A stretch of 64,000 bases of DNA from Planctomycetaceae bacterium (GTDB taxonomy: Bacteria; Planctomycetota; Planctomycetia; Planctomycetales; Planctomycetaceae): positions 24,728-88,727 of the forward strand of contig JAKFWA010000067.1 in NCBI GenBank assembly GCA_021732995.1, written 5' to 3'. Below are positions 1 through 8,558 of this stretch, one piece after another. A program made the translations under genes and the position numbers. The notes beneath the pieces were generated by a model. That model saw nothing but the letters and a program-made list of their open reading frames with translations. It was not told the origin of the DNA and ran no database searches. Numbering within the stretch: the stretch's first letter is position 1; each line of letters begins with the position of its first letter.

Positions 1-2
1 TG

Positions 3-662
3 CTGGCATCTGTCTTCGGCATCAACAAGAAGCTGGACGAACACATTACAGCCGAGGAGCAGGCGAAGCTGACGGCGGAAGCGGAAGCTTTGGAGCAAGC
101 AGCTCTTGAACCGCATTCGATCGAAGAACCGGTCGAAGACCAGCAACCGGCCTGGGCGAAGGACATTGCTCCTCAAGGCCCGGAGGTGGACCGAGCCAGC
201 TTGCGGATGGAAACTCAACCGACACCTGAGGAACGTGACGCGCGACGCGAAAAGAGCCACGAACTGGCGCAGCGCATGGCGATGACATCGTTGCGTGAAG
301 TTGCGAATCAGTCGGCCAGAAATGCCCTCGCTGAGCACACTCAACGCAAGCTGCGCAGCAAGATGTGGATCGATGGTACGCTGGGCTGCATCGCGCTGGG
401 CATGGGTGGCGCTTATCTCAACCGTGAGATCAGCGAACAGATCTCCTGGCAGACTTATGGATGGATCGCGATTGTGGTGGGTGCTGTGGCCATCATCGAA
501 ATGGTTCGCACATTCATCCGCTGGCAACGCAGCCGATCACTCAAGCGATCCAGCAAGCGGTCTGCCCGCAATCTGGAAAGCCGCTATGAGCGCTACACTC
601 ATCAGGAAGAGGCCGCCGGACGCATGAATCGTCCTGCTCAACCGGTGAGCTCACGCAAATAA
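3..662 (+). CDS. Membrane protein, 5' end outside the window (partial)
   Basis: The reading frame is open to the left edge, so the true start lies outside the window. The visible part is about 219 residues. It begins with a charged, Glu/Ala/Lys-rich stretch (through roughly residue 110) that looks like a helical or coiled cytoplasmic segment. Two hydrophobic segments follow near the end, around MWIDGTLGCIALGMGG and YGWIAIVVGAVAIIEMV. A basic tail rich in Arg, Ser and Lys closes the protein. I do not recognise the family. The shape (soluble N-terminus, two membrane helices, basic C-terminus) suggests a membrane-anchored protein with both ends in the cytoplasm. A strong hairpin follows 12 bases after the stop. 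The next gene is convergent, so this protein cannot be assigned to the secretion operon on its right. Confidence 0.75.
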   Translation: MASVFGINKKLDEHITAEEQAKLTAEAEALEQAALEPHSIEEPVEDQQPAWAKDIAPQGPEVDRASLRMETQPTPEERDARREKSHELAQRMAMTSLREVANQSARNALAEHTQRKLRSKMWIDGTLGCIALGMGGAYLNREISEQISWQTYGWIAIVVGAVAIIEMVRTFIRWQRSRSLKRSSKRSARNLESRYERYTHQEEAAGRMNRPAQPVSSRK

Positions 663-673
663 GGTCAATAAAA

Positions 674-702
674 AAGAGGACGGCTTCTACAGCCGTCCTC
701 TT
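674..702. terminator. Strong hairpin terminator between convergent genes
   Basis: A perfect 12-bp stem, AAGAGGACGGCT paired with AGCCGTCCTCTT, encloses the 5-base loop TCTAC. It is preceded by an A-run, so it can act on both strands. It lies 12 bases after the stop at 662 and 78 bases beyond the end of the minus-strand prepilin gene, which fits a shared bidirectional intrinsic terminator. Confidence 0.85.
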
Positions 703-779
703 CGCTCGTACCAGGCCATAAAGGCTGACAATGAACTCGCGAGTTCTGCTTCCCTCGCCGTCGCCTATTCTCACATTGC

Positions 780-1652
780 CTAATAATTACTGCCGATAAT
801 CTTGCCGTCATTGCGGCTGCCCAGATTCTGATAAATATCCATCAGGACGTTCTCCGAAATGAACCTCACTGAGCCGTCTCCCAGAGCAAACTGGCAGCCA
901 CCAGCATGATGACTGCTGAAGCCGCCGACGAATCGCGGGTTCTTGAACGGCTCGGGTAGAGTTTGAGGCTGTTGATTTTGGGCGCGGTACAAGCCGTTTG
1001 GCTGCGTTCCCGTATTACGCAGCGTCGAACGCGTGCCTGCGTACCACGGCTGCTCTTCCGAGTGATTGCGCTTCTCGCCAATGAAGACCGTGTTCGTTGC
1101 ACCGTCCTGTACGTCGCGCATCGTCACACGGCTGTTGAGAAACAGCACGCCGTTGTTGTTCGCATCGATCGCGGTCTCAACGCCGTTATGACATCCCGCG
1201 AAACTGCTGAAGTTCGTCTTCTCGCCGTATCCGCCGCCGACTGGATCCGTCGGGCAGCTATAAGTCATGATATGCACATTCTTGATGACTTCAGCCTGCT
1301 CGTAGACTCCCTTAGTAAAGTCGAAAGTCTTGAACAGGGCCTGTTGATCCATAAACGGCAGAATCTGTACCGTCCATGAAACGTGATAGCCTTTGGGCTC
1401 TGAATCAATCGGTCCGGTGGGATTCACAACGCCTGGCGGCAAACTTTCAAATGCCATTTCATAATTCAGCATCGCCAAGGCGATCTGGCAGAGGTTGTTC
1501 TTGCAGTTCGTGCGACGTGCGGCCTCACGCGCCTGCTGCACCGCCGGAAGTAACAAGGCGATCAGCACCGCGATAATGGCGATCACCACCAGAAGTTCGA
1601 TGAGCGTAAACCCGCTTCGCTGCGGGGCTGATGACAATCTGAGCTTTTGCAT
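780..1652 (-). CDS. DUF1559 family prepilin-like protein
   Basis: This 290-residue protein starts with a type IV prepilin signature: a short basic leader, then GFTLIELLVVIAIIAVLIALL and PAVQQAREAARR, the standard N-terminus of planctomycete DUF1559 proteins. The C-terminal part carries the family's closing motif, here FALGDGSVRFISENV. DUF1559 proteins are very numerous in planctomycetes and are thought to be pseudopilin-like surface or periplasmic proteins; their exact role is not established. The start at 1652 (MQKLRLSS) is chosen because GGGAG lies about 9 bases upstream; the frame remains open further upstream to 1739 but without prepilin character. It is the last gene of the minus-strand secretion operon, so it may be the major pseudopilin (GspG role) of that machine. 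That role is inferred from position only. Confidence 0.9.
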   Translation of the reverse strand: MQKLRLSSAPQRSGFTLIELLVVIAIIAVLIALLLPAVQQAREAARRTNCKNNLCQIALAMLNYEMAFESLPPGVVNPTGPIDSEPKGYHVSWTVQILPFMDQQALFKTFDFTKGVYEQAEVIKNVHIMTYSCPTDPVGGGYGEKTNFSSFAGCHNGVETAIDANNNGVLFLNSRVTMRDVQDGATNTVFIGEKRNHSEEQPWYAGTRSTLRNTGTQPNGLYRAQNQQPQTLPEPFKNPRFVGGFSSHHAGGCQFALGDGSVRFISENVLMDIYQNLGSRNDGKIIGSNY

Positions 1653-1739
1653 AACATCACTCCCAAAAGAAGGTGCCAGTGTACTGTGAAATCGACAGGC
1701 TTCGCCGTGCCCGTCAACCGGTTCGAATTGAATTTGCAC

Positions 1740-2153
1740 TCAGTTGGTGTCAACCGTTGCTGTTCTTGAAAGCTGAGCGACCAGTTCGCCAGCTTCCTGA
1801 TACTCGAGATGAATCTGCAGTTGTCGCCGCGACGTCGGTTCGGTCGCTTTCGTGGCTGTGATCACTATTTTGGCGGTCGAATTGCCGCCGAGATCGTCAG
1901 CGGTCAGGGACCAGGTTTCTCCTGCATAGTCGGGTTGCCCACTCAGCTTCGCAGCCGCTCGCTGCAGAGCCGACTGTGCCAGCCAGTCCACCTGCAGTCG
2001 GATCGCGTCTGCTCGAACGATACTTCGCTGCCAATCCAGTGACTTCACGAGCATGGCGGCAGCCATGCCGAACAACGCCAGGCTGAGCATGGATAGAATC
2101 AATGCGTATCCAGCACGGCGAGAGCGAGGTTGTTTAGCGGGAATCGTACGCAT
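1740..2153 (-). CDS. Minor pseudopilin-like protein (GspK/PilX-like)
   Basis: A 137-residue protein with a basic leader (RTIPAKQPRSRRAGYALIL) followed by one hydrophobic helix (ILSMLSLALFGMAAAMLV), the layout of PilX/GspK-type minor pseudopilins. The usual prepilin FTLIE is replaced by YALIL, as is common in this subfamily. The soluble part is short compared with true GspK (about 300 residues), so most of the globular domain is absent. ATG at 2153 is chosen; an upstream in-frame TTG at 2234 would overlap the preceding gene and add a non-pilin leader. The gap to the preceding gene is 55 bases. The function, a tip or initiation component of a pseudopilus, is inferred from the N-terminus and the operon. 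Confidence 0.65.
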   Translation of the reverse strand: MRTIPAKQPRSRRAGYALILSMLSLALFGMAAAMLVKSLDWQRSIVRADAIRLQVDWLAQSALQRAAAKLSGQPDYAGETWSLTADDLGGNSTAKIVITATKATEPTSRRQLQIHLEYQEAGELVAQLSRTATVDTN

Positions 2154-2208
2154 AATACAGACTTTGATAATTAATTGCTCAAATTGAACGGAGTCAGGAA
2201 ATACTTCG

Positions 2209-2784
2209 TCACGAGGCGTCGGCTGGTTTCTCAAACCGGCGAGTTGTGCCCACAGCGGCGTCGACGGTCGTCGGAGTCAGCACATGAAATCGGGCGTCAG
2301 CAACCGGATTCAGGGTCATCCGTACTCGAGACAAGCCGCTGGCCGGTGCCGACATAACCTCAAAATGAATCTCGACGTCAATCAATCGCGTGGTCTCGGG
2401 AACGCCAGCGTCAGTTGTCTGACCTTTGCGAGTGGTGCGAGTTAATCCCTGCGGCCCTGCCGCCCACGTAACAATCTCGTCACCGTTACGGAGCACGATC
2501 TCATGACCGGCATTGCCGACGAGTTTGGCCTCGGTTGCGACATGCGCATCGTTCCGAAATTCACGAGCCAACCGCGCTAAAACTGCGGACTGAGTAATCG
2601 AGGCACTGAGATTAACCTGCTGCCTGAACATTCGGAACAACGCCGTGCCTGCGATGGTCATCAGCATCGAGAACATCATCATGATCACGACGCATTGTAC
2701 GAGCATGGAGCCGCGGCGGGTGTCACGCCGATTCACTGATCGCACGACATGAGGTGCTGTGGAGTAACAAGGATGTGTTTTCAT
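2209..2784 (-). CDS. Minor pseudopilin-like protein (GspJ-like)
   Basis: A 191-residue protein with a basic leader (NRRDTRRGSMLVQ) and one long hydrophobic segment (CVVIMMMFSMLMTIAGTALF). The soluble domain is mostly beta, with a pattern resembling GspJ/PulJ or PilW-like minor pseudopilins (repeated short strands such as HEIVLRNGDEIVTW). The ATG at 2784 overlaps the stop of the preceding gene as ATGA, which indicates translational coupling and settles the start. The Glu at position +5 of the mature prepilin is replaced (SMLVQ), so processing by the prepilin peptidase may be atypical. The assignment rests on architecture and neighbours, not on a strong family motif. Confidence 0.7.
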   Translation of the reverse strand: MKTHPCYSTAPHVVRSVNRRDTRRGSMLVQCVVIMMMFSMLMTIAGTALFRMFRQQVNLSASITQSAVLARLAREFRNDAHVATEAKLVGNAGHEIVLRNGDEIVTWAAGPQGLTRTTRKGQTTDAGVPETTRLIDVEIHFEVMSAPASGLSRVRMTLNPVADARFHVLTPTTVDAAVGTTRRFEKPADAS

Positions 2785-3221
2785 TGCGGCCCCCTCAGCC
2801 AGGTTGTCAGTCGCACCGGTTCGGTCGGCTGACCGCTTAGGCTTGGCCATGAGATCGACAGTTGCACTTTTAGCAGGCCCTGCGCGTCGGCGACCGGCGT
2901 GGAAGTGGACTTCAAACTTGCATCCGGCAATCTTGCCTTAGCTGCGTCGGATAATTGCAACTTCTGCAATTCTTCTGAGGTGACCTGCGTAGCCGGACGG
3001 GCTGCCAGATCTTCCATCAGGTTGCTCAGTTCGAGACTGGCGACGCGTCGTAAGTCGGCGCTCCGGCGGGCGGTTTCAACTCGCCGAAGGGTCGGCACGA
3101 GTAATCCCAGCAAGCACCCCAACACCAGTAGTGCCACGAACAGTTCGACGAACGAAGCACCCGCTCGTCGATGTCTGAGCAGCGACTTGGGCGATGAGCG
3201 AGTTATAGAATTGCGAGTCAT
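2781..3221 (-). CDS. Minor pseudopilin-like protein (GspI-like)
   Basis: A 146-residue prepilin-like protein. The leader RRAGASFVELFVALLVLG contains the conserved Glu five residues after the glycine, as in type IV prepilins (GxTLxE). The rest is a short soluble domain ending in a beta-rich segment (LLKVQLSISWPSLSG), comparable with GspI or PilV minor pseudopilins. ATG at 3221 is preferred; an in-frame TTG at 3257 would add a leader with no pilin character. The 3' end overlaps the next gene by four bases (ATGA), so the two are translationally coupled. Operon position between the GspF-like genes and the other minor pseudopilins supports the assignment. Confidence 0.72.
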   Translation of the reverse strand: MTRNSITRSSPKSLLRHRRAGASFVELFVALLVLGCLLGLLVPTLRRVETARRSADLRRVASLELSNLMEDLAARPATQVTSEELQKLQLSDAAKARLPDASLKSTSTPVADAQGLLKVQLSISWPSLSGQPTEPVRLTTWLRGPQ

Positions 3222-3270
3222 CACGATATGAGCCAGCTTCACAGGTTGGTGTATCAATTCGACCGATGAT

Positions 3271-4800
3271 TCACGAAAGGTCGTTCAGAAGTTTCACCAT
3301 AGGCAGGAACAACGGCACGACCACAAAGAAAACAATCACGCCGAGCATCAGAGTAGGAACTGGTTGCAGATATTCAAAAATCACCCGGACGCGATACTGA
3401 AAGCGCCGCTCCCGCAATGCCGCAAGTTCCCGGAGCGCCCAAGGCAAGTTGCCCACCTGGCTCGCGGAACGCACCAATTGCAAGTCGTTCAGTCCGAGCA
3501 AACCTTCGCTCTGCAGGACTTCCCAGCAGTCAGCCCCGGATTCCAGTTGATACTGAGCCTTTACCAACGCATTCCGCGTTGTCGGGCGAAAGTGATGATG
3601 ACTCAATGCGGACAGCCCTTTTAAAAGCGATTGGCCGCTCGCAGTGGCCCTCGCCAGATGTCTGAGCACGTCAGGCCCATCCAGCATCGGGTAGAGCCAT
3701 TTGAGCCAACGCGTTCGTAGATTCTTCCAACTCTGGCTGTCGGCCCGGACCAGTTCCATCATTACCCAGGTGAGTACCAGTACGACCGGTGCCGTGATGA
3801 AGCCGAAATTCGAAATTGCGTCGGAGACCTGAATGAGCCCTTGGGTCATCTTGGGCAGTTCAGTGCCGAATCCTGCAAAGATGGCTTTGAACTTCGGAAT
3901 AATAAACACCATCAGGAATGTGCAAATCAGGGCGGCGATCCAGCCCGCCGCTGCGAAATAGATTGCGTTACCCGCCATGGGGCTTTGAGCCGAATCGGAC
4001 ACCAGATTGTCAGCCTGCTGCTTCGCGAGTTCCGGCAGTGTCTCGGCCAATGTGCCAGCCTCTTCCGCAACCAGGATCTCTGTCACCATCCACGGCGGCA
4101 GCACCGACCGCACATCTCTGAGCGCAGTGCCCAGCGAGAGACCGTCATCGAGTAATTTGGCAACTCGATACAAGCGGGTGGCATAAGTCGGCCCGCAAGC
4201 GTGAGCGTGTGCCCGCAATTCGTTCGCTAAGCTCCGGTTGTTGCGCATAGCTACGCTTAATAACCACAACAGCTGCGTAGGCCGCCGATGCCGGCCAACT
4301 CCAATCAGGAACGGCCACACCATGGCCGTCGCCAGCCCAATCAGAATGAGTAGCCAAGGCGCCACGATCCCAATCGGCACCAGTAAGATCAGGCCGCCAA
4401 CCGCCAGCAGCACACGCAACGTTCGTCGGTCGCTGGCATCGCGAGCTGCGCTCTCCATGATTCGACCCGCATCAAAATCTGCAGTAGCGATCGCAATACG
4501 GTTCAGAGCCGCACTCATCACCAGGCTGACAATGCTCAGCACGCCGCACAATACAGCGACGATGATCTCATCTTCTGTGGCCCTGTTAAAACTAAGCATG
4601 GCCGTTATGGTCAGGACTCCGGACAACAGGCCGAGTGCCACATTGGCCACAACCAGTTTGCGAATGCGCCGCGCACACAGGCGATAATTGTCATGATACG
4701 CGGCACGGGACCAGTGCATCGCCAGCGTGAACGACCCGATCAGGGTTGCCACCATCAGGCAGGTTAGCAGGCAGAGTGTGATGAAGAGAGTTTCAGGCAT
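3271..4800 (-). CDS. GspF/PilC-like inner-membrane protein with extra N-terminal membrane helices
   Basis: A 509-residue polytopic protein. The first roughly 170 residues contain four hydrophobic segments (from LFITLCLLTCLMVATLIG to LLILIGLATAMVWPFLIGV) not found in ordinary GspF. One GspF-type domain follows (RSLANELRAHA through the pair of helices near YFAAAGWIAALICTFLMVF), then a second, shorter one before the closing helix. The C-terminus ends FLPMVKLLNDLS, nearly the same as the neighbouring GspF-like protein. GspF/PilC forms the inner-membrane platform that couples the secretion ATPase to the pseudopilus. This is the third of three consecutive GspF-like genes, 64 bases after the second. 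ATG at 4800 has no strong Shine-Dalgarno site. Confidence 0.85.
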   Translation of the reverse strand: MPETLFITLCLLTCLMVATLIGSFTLAMHWSRAAYHDNYRLCARRIRKLVVANVALGLLSGVLTITAMLSFNRATEDEIIVAVLCGVLSIVSLVMSAALNRIAIATADFDAGRIMESAARDASDRRTLRVLLAVGGLILLVPIGIVAPWLLILIGLATAMVWPFLIGVGRHRRPTQLLWLLSVAMRNNRSLANELRAHAHACGPTYATRLYRVAKLLDDGLSLGTALRDVRSVLPPWMVTEILVAEEAGTLAETLPELAKQQADNLVSDSAQSPMAGNAIYFAAAGWIAALICTFLMVFIIPKFKAIFAGFGTELPKMTQGLIQVSDAISNFGFITAPVVLVLTWVMMELVRADSQSWKNLRTRWLKWLYPMLDGPDVLRHLARATASGQSLLKGLSALSHHHFRPTTRNALVKAQYQLESGADCWEVLQSEGLLGLNDLQLVRSASQVGNLPWALRELAALRERRFQYRVRVIFEYLQPVPTLMLGVIVFFVVVPLFLPMVKLLNDLS

Positions 4801-4864
4801 CTCGTATTTCCAGATGCATCGGCAGTGTTATGCAACAATTGCCAGCCGCGCTACGTCGAAGTAC

Positions 4865-6094
4865 TCACGAAAGATCATTCAGCAATTTGACCAGTGGCAT
4901 GAATAGCGCCACTACCAGCAAAGCCACCGATCCACCCAGCACCAGGACGATCAGCGGTTCCATTCCCAAACCAGCCATGCGGGAATCGACCAGCGTTTGA
5001 GCAGCGAAATGCTCGCTGGCGACTCTTAAAGAGCCTGGTAGCATATTGTCCTGCCGACCGCAGATGAGTGCCTGCACAAAACTCGGTGACAGGCGGTACT
5101 GGAGACGAGCAGCCTCGACCAGCGAGATGCCCTGCTGCACATAGTCGCTCATGCGGTACGCAGAGGCGCGGACGTAACCATCGTTGACACCATCACCAGC
5201 CAGCCGCAACGCGGTCGGCAGTGGCAGGTCGTTTTCCACCATCATCGCCAGCAGTTGTGCGAACTCCGCATGCGAACGATTTCTCCACATCGTGCCGAAA
5301 ATTGGCACCGCGTAGAGAAACAACGCTCCAGACTCCGACATCATGGCAGCTCGGAACAGGCGGGGTGTCATCAACACCAGCAGGACACCGAAAACCAGTG
5401 ACGCCGGCCACCACTGAAAGATCAGCTCTACAACTGAAGATGTGCGAATAAGCACATCGGTCAAGCCGGGCAGTTCCGTGCCAAAACCTCGAAAGATCTC
5501 GCGAAACAGGGGCACAATGTACCCCAGTAGAAACAGGAAGAGCAGACCTCCTGCAATGCCACCGCTCAGCGGATAAAGCAGCGAGGATTGCAGATTGCGG
5601 CTCATGCGATCGCGCATGCGAACAAATTCAGTATATTGGCCAAAACTGCGAGCCAAGTCTCCCGATTGGCGGCCTGCTCGCACCAACCCGGTGAGATAAC
5701 TCGGCAGCAGCGACGACTGATTTGCAAAGGCCACGTCGAGATCCAGGCCCACGTCGAGATCCTGACTCATCGCCAGAAATGCCGTTCGGATTCGTTGGTT
5801 CGGCACTTCCTCGGCCAGAGCCCGCAAGCTCACGGAGAGAGGCAGCCCCGCAAGAATAATGTCACCGATCTGCCCGAGAACTTCCGACTGTTCCGCCTGC
5901 GAGAAACGAACATTCGAAGCTGTAGCCGTCGCTGGTTGCGTTTCTTCTTCTTGCCCTTGCGGTCGCTCAATCACGATCTCTTCGAGACCTCGTTCCGCCA
6001 GCAACTGTCTGGCTTCCGTCGGCGACGAAGCCTCAATCGACCCGTTGATGGGGCCGACGTCAGGAGCGACAGCGCTATAATTAAAAATGGGCAT
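4865..6094 (-). CDS. Type II secretion system F family protein (GspF)
   Basis: A 409-residue protein with the full GspF layout. It has the N-terminal MPIFNYSAVAPDVGPINGSI segment followed by the helical EARQLLAERGLEEI, both typical of GspF/PilC, then two T2SSF domains, each with membrane helices (LLYPLSGGIAGGLLFLFLLGY, SLVFGVLLVLMTPRLFRAA and the last helix LIVLVLGGSVALLVVALFMP). It is the most canonical of the three GspF-like proteins in this operon. ATG at 6094 matches the family N-terminus; the frame extends upstream to 6124 with no family character. It lies 86 bases after the preceding gene, and that gap holds a palindromic repeat. Confidence 0.92.
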   Translation of the reverse strand: MPIFNYSAVAPDVGPINGSIEASSPTEARQLLAERGLEEIVIERPQGQEEETQPATATASNVRFSQAEQSEVLGQIGDIILAGLPLSVSLRALAEEVPNQRIRTAFLAMSQDLDVGLDLDVAFANQSSLLPSYLTGLVRAGRQSGDLARSFGQYTEFVRMRDRMSRNLQSSLLYPLSGGIAGGLLFLFLLGYIVPLFREIFRGFGTELPGLTDVLIRTSSVVELIFQWWPASLVFGVLLVLMTPRLFRAAMMSESGALFLYAVPIFGTMWRNRSHAEFAQLLAMMVENDLPLPTALRLAGDGVNDGYVRASAYRMSDYVQQGISLVEAARLQYRLSPSFVQALICGRQDNMLPGSLRVASEHFAAQTLVDSRMAGLGMEPLIVLVLGGSVALLVVALFMPLVKLLNDLS

Positions 6095-6133
6095 AGTAAG
6101 AGGCCGCGAGTAGCAGGAGATCAAAAGTTATCT

Positions 6134-6157
6134 AGGTCGGACAGGAGTGTCCGGCCT
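6134..6157. repeat. REP-like palindrome of the CGGACA family
   Basis: AGGTCGGACA and TGTCCGGCCT form an inverted repeat (9 of 10 pairs) around the loop GGAG. It sits in the 86-base gap between two GspF-like genes of one operon. Two related palindromes (GGCGGACA...TGTTCGCC and GACGGACAA...TTGTCCGTC) occur at 29543-29602, so this is a dispersed element and not a private terminator. Confidence 0.6.
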
Positions 6158-6180
6158 GCTTGTCATGACAGCCAGAATCA

Positions 6181-7278
6181 CTACATCACCAGCAGCGGCT
6201 GAGCGACCTGATGGTATAATTCCCACACGGGAGCAAAGACGGTGAGTGAATAGATCAGCAGAGCAACGCCACCAATCCCGCAACTCAACAGAATCGGCAG
6301 TACCGAACGAGCAAACTCAACCTGCTGTTCAGCACGACGTTGATAAACCTCACTGGTTTGCCACATTGTCGGGCCGAGCGCGTGATGCCTCTCGCCCATC
6401 GCCATCATGGAGCGCATGAACGGGGGCATTACTTCGATATTCTGTACACAAACCGCGAGCGACTGGCCGCCACGAAGCAATTCCGACAGACGATTCGAGC
6501 CTCGCATCAGCGACGAGTTCCCGGTTGCGCAACTTGCCAGTACCACAGCTTCGTGCAGGGGTGTCTCGTGATTAACCAACACGCCCAGCAGTTTGGAGAA
6601 CGTGGCGCGATCCAGATTGTCCATCGCAGATCGCATCCAGGGCAGCCAGGCGAAACGCCTGACCGAACGAGGTAGCAGCGATCCTGAAGCCACTTGGCGG
6701 TCGTTCGCTGAAAAGACAAACGAGAACAGTATAAACACCAGCCAGATTGAAAGCGGAGCAGCCCAGCTCCAGATCGCTATTGTATCTGTCAGCTCGCGCA
6801 ACAGCAGAAAGATCGGCCCCGGTTCCGCACGTAGAGTGGTATAAAACCGCTCGATGATCTCGGGAATCCAGAACGCCATGAACGCCAGGAAGCAGCCATA
6901 AGCCAGAATCAGCACGATCATGGGATAGATCAGCGCCACCACTGAGCGGCGATGCAGTTCCAACATGGTCCGACCCAGAACGGACAGCATCTCCAGAGCC
7001 TGAGGCAGTCGGCCGACTCGCAGTCCCGCTTCCACAATCGCGGTGTACACGTTCGGCAGGTGATCGCCCTCCTGACGCAAAGCCTGCTCCAGCGAGACTC
7101 CAGCGGCGACTCGTTCCTGCAGACGTTGCGACAGCCGCGAGATGCCGCCCAACGTGCTGTCTGCGATCTGCCTCAGCCCCAAGTCAAGCGGCAGGCCAGC
7201 CCGCACCACTCCCGCCAGTTCGTCGTTGAACGCGAGCAGCGCTTCCAGTTTCAGCGGTGAGCGATTCTGAGTGGCCAT
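6181..7278 (-). CDS. Type II secretion system F family protein, short form
   Basis: A 365-residue GspF-like protein lacking the N-terminal cytoplasmic segment of canonical GspF. It begins almost directly with the first T2SSF domain (LLAFNDELAGVVRAGLPLDLGLRQIA, a typical opening), which contains the EAGLRVGRLPQALEML motif. Membrane helices follow (LIYPMIVLILAYGCFLAFMA and APLSIWLVFILFSFVF), then a second T2SSF domain (HETPLHEAVVLAS) and a final helix (LPILLSCGIGGVALLIYSL). ATG at 7278 is chosen because the frame upstream reads as untypical Cys/Arg-rich sequence. It follows the GspE-like ATPase gene by 71 bases and is the first of three GspF-like genes in series. Confidence 0.88.
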   Translation of the reverse strand: MATQNRSPLKLEALLAFNDELAGVVRAGLPLDLGLRQIADSTLGGISRLSQRLQERVAAGVSLEQALRQEGDHLPNVYTAIVEAGLRVGRLPQALEMLSVLGRTMLELHRRSVVALIYPMIVLILAYGCFLAFMAFWIPEIIERFYTTLRAEPGPIFLLLRELTDTIAIWSWAAPLSIWLVFILFSFVFSANDRQVASGSLLPRSVRRFAWLPWMRSAMDNLDRATFSKLLGVLVNHETPLHEAVVLASCATGNSSLMRGSNRLSELLRGGQSLAVCVQNIEVMPPFMRSMMAMGERHHALGPTMWQTSEVYQRRAEQQVEFARSVLPILLSCGIGGVALLIYSLTVFAPVWELYHQVAQPLLVM

Positions 7279-7349
7279 AATCCTGTTCTCACGCGACGAG
7301 CAGCGCGGTTGACACCCGGCTGCCGAATTAATCGGAGCCGAAACTCCGT

Positions 7350-8558
7350 TTACTTCCCGAATCCCAACACGCGACGCACTTCCGCCGGACTGGTCAACCC
7401 GTCGTTGACGGCATCGCAAGCACCTTGCCAGCGCGTCTTCATTCCGGCCGCGACCGCCAGCGACTCCAGCTCATCCGCCGCACCGCGCGACAGAATTGCC
7501 TTGCCGAGATCGCTGTTGTCGGTTCGCAAAAACTCAGCCAGCAACGCCCGCCCAAGATAGCCGGTGCCACGACAGGCATCACAGCCTTCGGGTGTTCGCC
7601 AGTGATTGACATTCAGCCCCAACTTCGCAGCGATGTCGTGGGATTCTAAAGAGCACCGGCACAGCCGCCTCACAAGCCGCTGACTGACAATGCCCAGCAA
7701 TCCGGTGCGTAACAAGTACGGTTCAATGCCCATGTCGGAGAGTCGACAGATCGCTCCCGCAGCACTGCCCGCATGAAATGTTGTCAGCACCAGATGTCCC
7801 GTCAGAGCTGCCTGAAACACCGTTTCAGCCGTCTGACGATCACGAATCTCACCAACCAGAATGACCTCCGGATCTTGCCGCATCAGCGACTTCAACCCGG
7901 TGGCGTAATCGAAGCCCGCGACAGGGTTGATCTGCGATTGAGCAACACCCGGCACAACAGCTTCAATCGGGTCTTCCAGGCTTACTAGACTCCGCTGCGC
8001 CCCAAACTTGTCTACCAATTCTCGCAGACAGGCATAAATCGTTGTCGTCTTGCCGCTACCCGCCGGTCCGCTGATCACTGTGACGCCGCCGCTTTCCAGC
8101 AGCAGGTCGCGTAGCCCTGATTGAATGTCGTTCGGCAGGCCCAGGTCGTGCAGATGTCGGTAGCTCCCCGAACCAACAAACAGGCGAATGACAGCCTTCT
8201 CACCAAACAGAGTGGGATAGGTACTCAGCCGCATCTCCACGCCGCCGACGCTGACACCTCGAATGCGACCTTCCTGCGGCGAGTCTGTGCGATACGTGAG
8301 CAGTTCAGCCAGTACCTTCAGCCGCGCGATGACGTTCGGGGCGATGTCCTTCGGCAGGCGGTCAATCGCATGCAGCACGCCGTCCACGCGCCACAGCATC
8401 TCCATGCCGGACTCGTCCGGGACCAGATGAACGTCACTGGAGCCGGCTTCGCGAGCGCTGGCCAGAATCGCGTCCACCAGTTCGACCGCAGTGGCCACTG
8501 CCGCCGCGCGACGCCGCTGCAAATCCGCGCGAAACTGGCCGGTGAGATCTAGAGGCAT
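7350..8558 (-). CDS. Type II/IV secretion ATPase, GspE/PilB-like
   Basis: A 402-residue hexameric secretion ATPase. Visible elements are the N2E-like domain (SDVHLVPDESGMEMLWRVDG, residues 41-60), Walker A GPAGSGKT (164-171), the Asp box near LVSLEDPIE (191-199), Walker B EVILVGEIRD (231-240) and the His box TGHLVLTTFHA. A C-terminal cysteine cluster follows: C300 and C302, then C326 and C329 in CDACRGTGYLGR. Canonical GspE has CxxC pairs; here the first pair is CxC. The protein lacks the N1E domain that binds GspL, so it is shorter than the usual 500 or more residues. ATG at 8558 is well placed. It is the first gene of the operon and would power pseudopilus assembly together with the GspF platform. 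Confidence 0.92.
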   Translation of the reverse strand: MPLDLTGQFRADLQRRRAAAVATAVELVDAILASAREAGSSDVHLVPDESGMEMLWRVDGVLHAIDRLPKDIAPNVIARLKVLAELLTYRTDSPQEGRIRGVSVGGVEMRLSTYPTLFGEKAVIRLFVGSGSYRHLHDLGLPNDIQSGLRDLLLESGGVTVISGPAGSGKTTTIYACLRELVDKFGAQRSLVSLEDPIEAVVPGVAQSQINPVAGFDYATGLKSLMRQDPEVILVGEIRDRQTAETVFQAALTGHLVLTTFHAGSAAGAICRLSDMGIEPYLLRTGLLGIVSQRLVRRLCRCSLESHDIAAKLGLNVNHWRTPEGCDACRGTGYLGRALLAEFLRTDNSDLGKAILSRGAADELESLAVAAGMKTRWQGACDAVNDGLTSPAEVRRVLGFGK

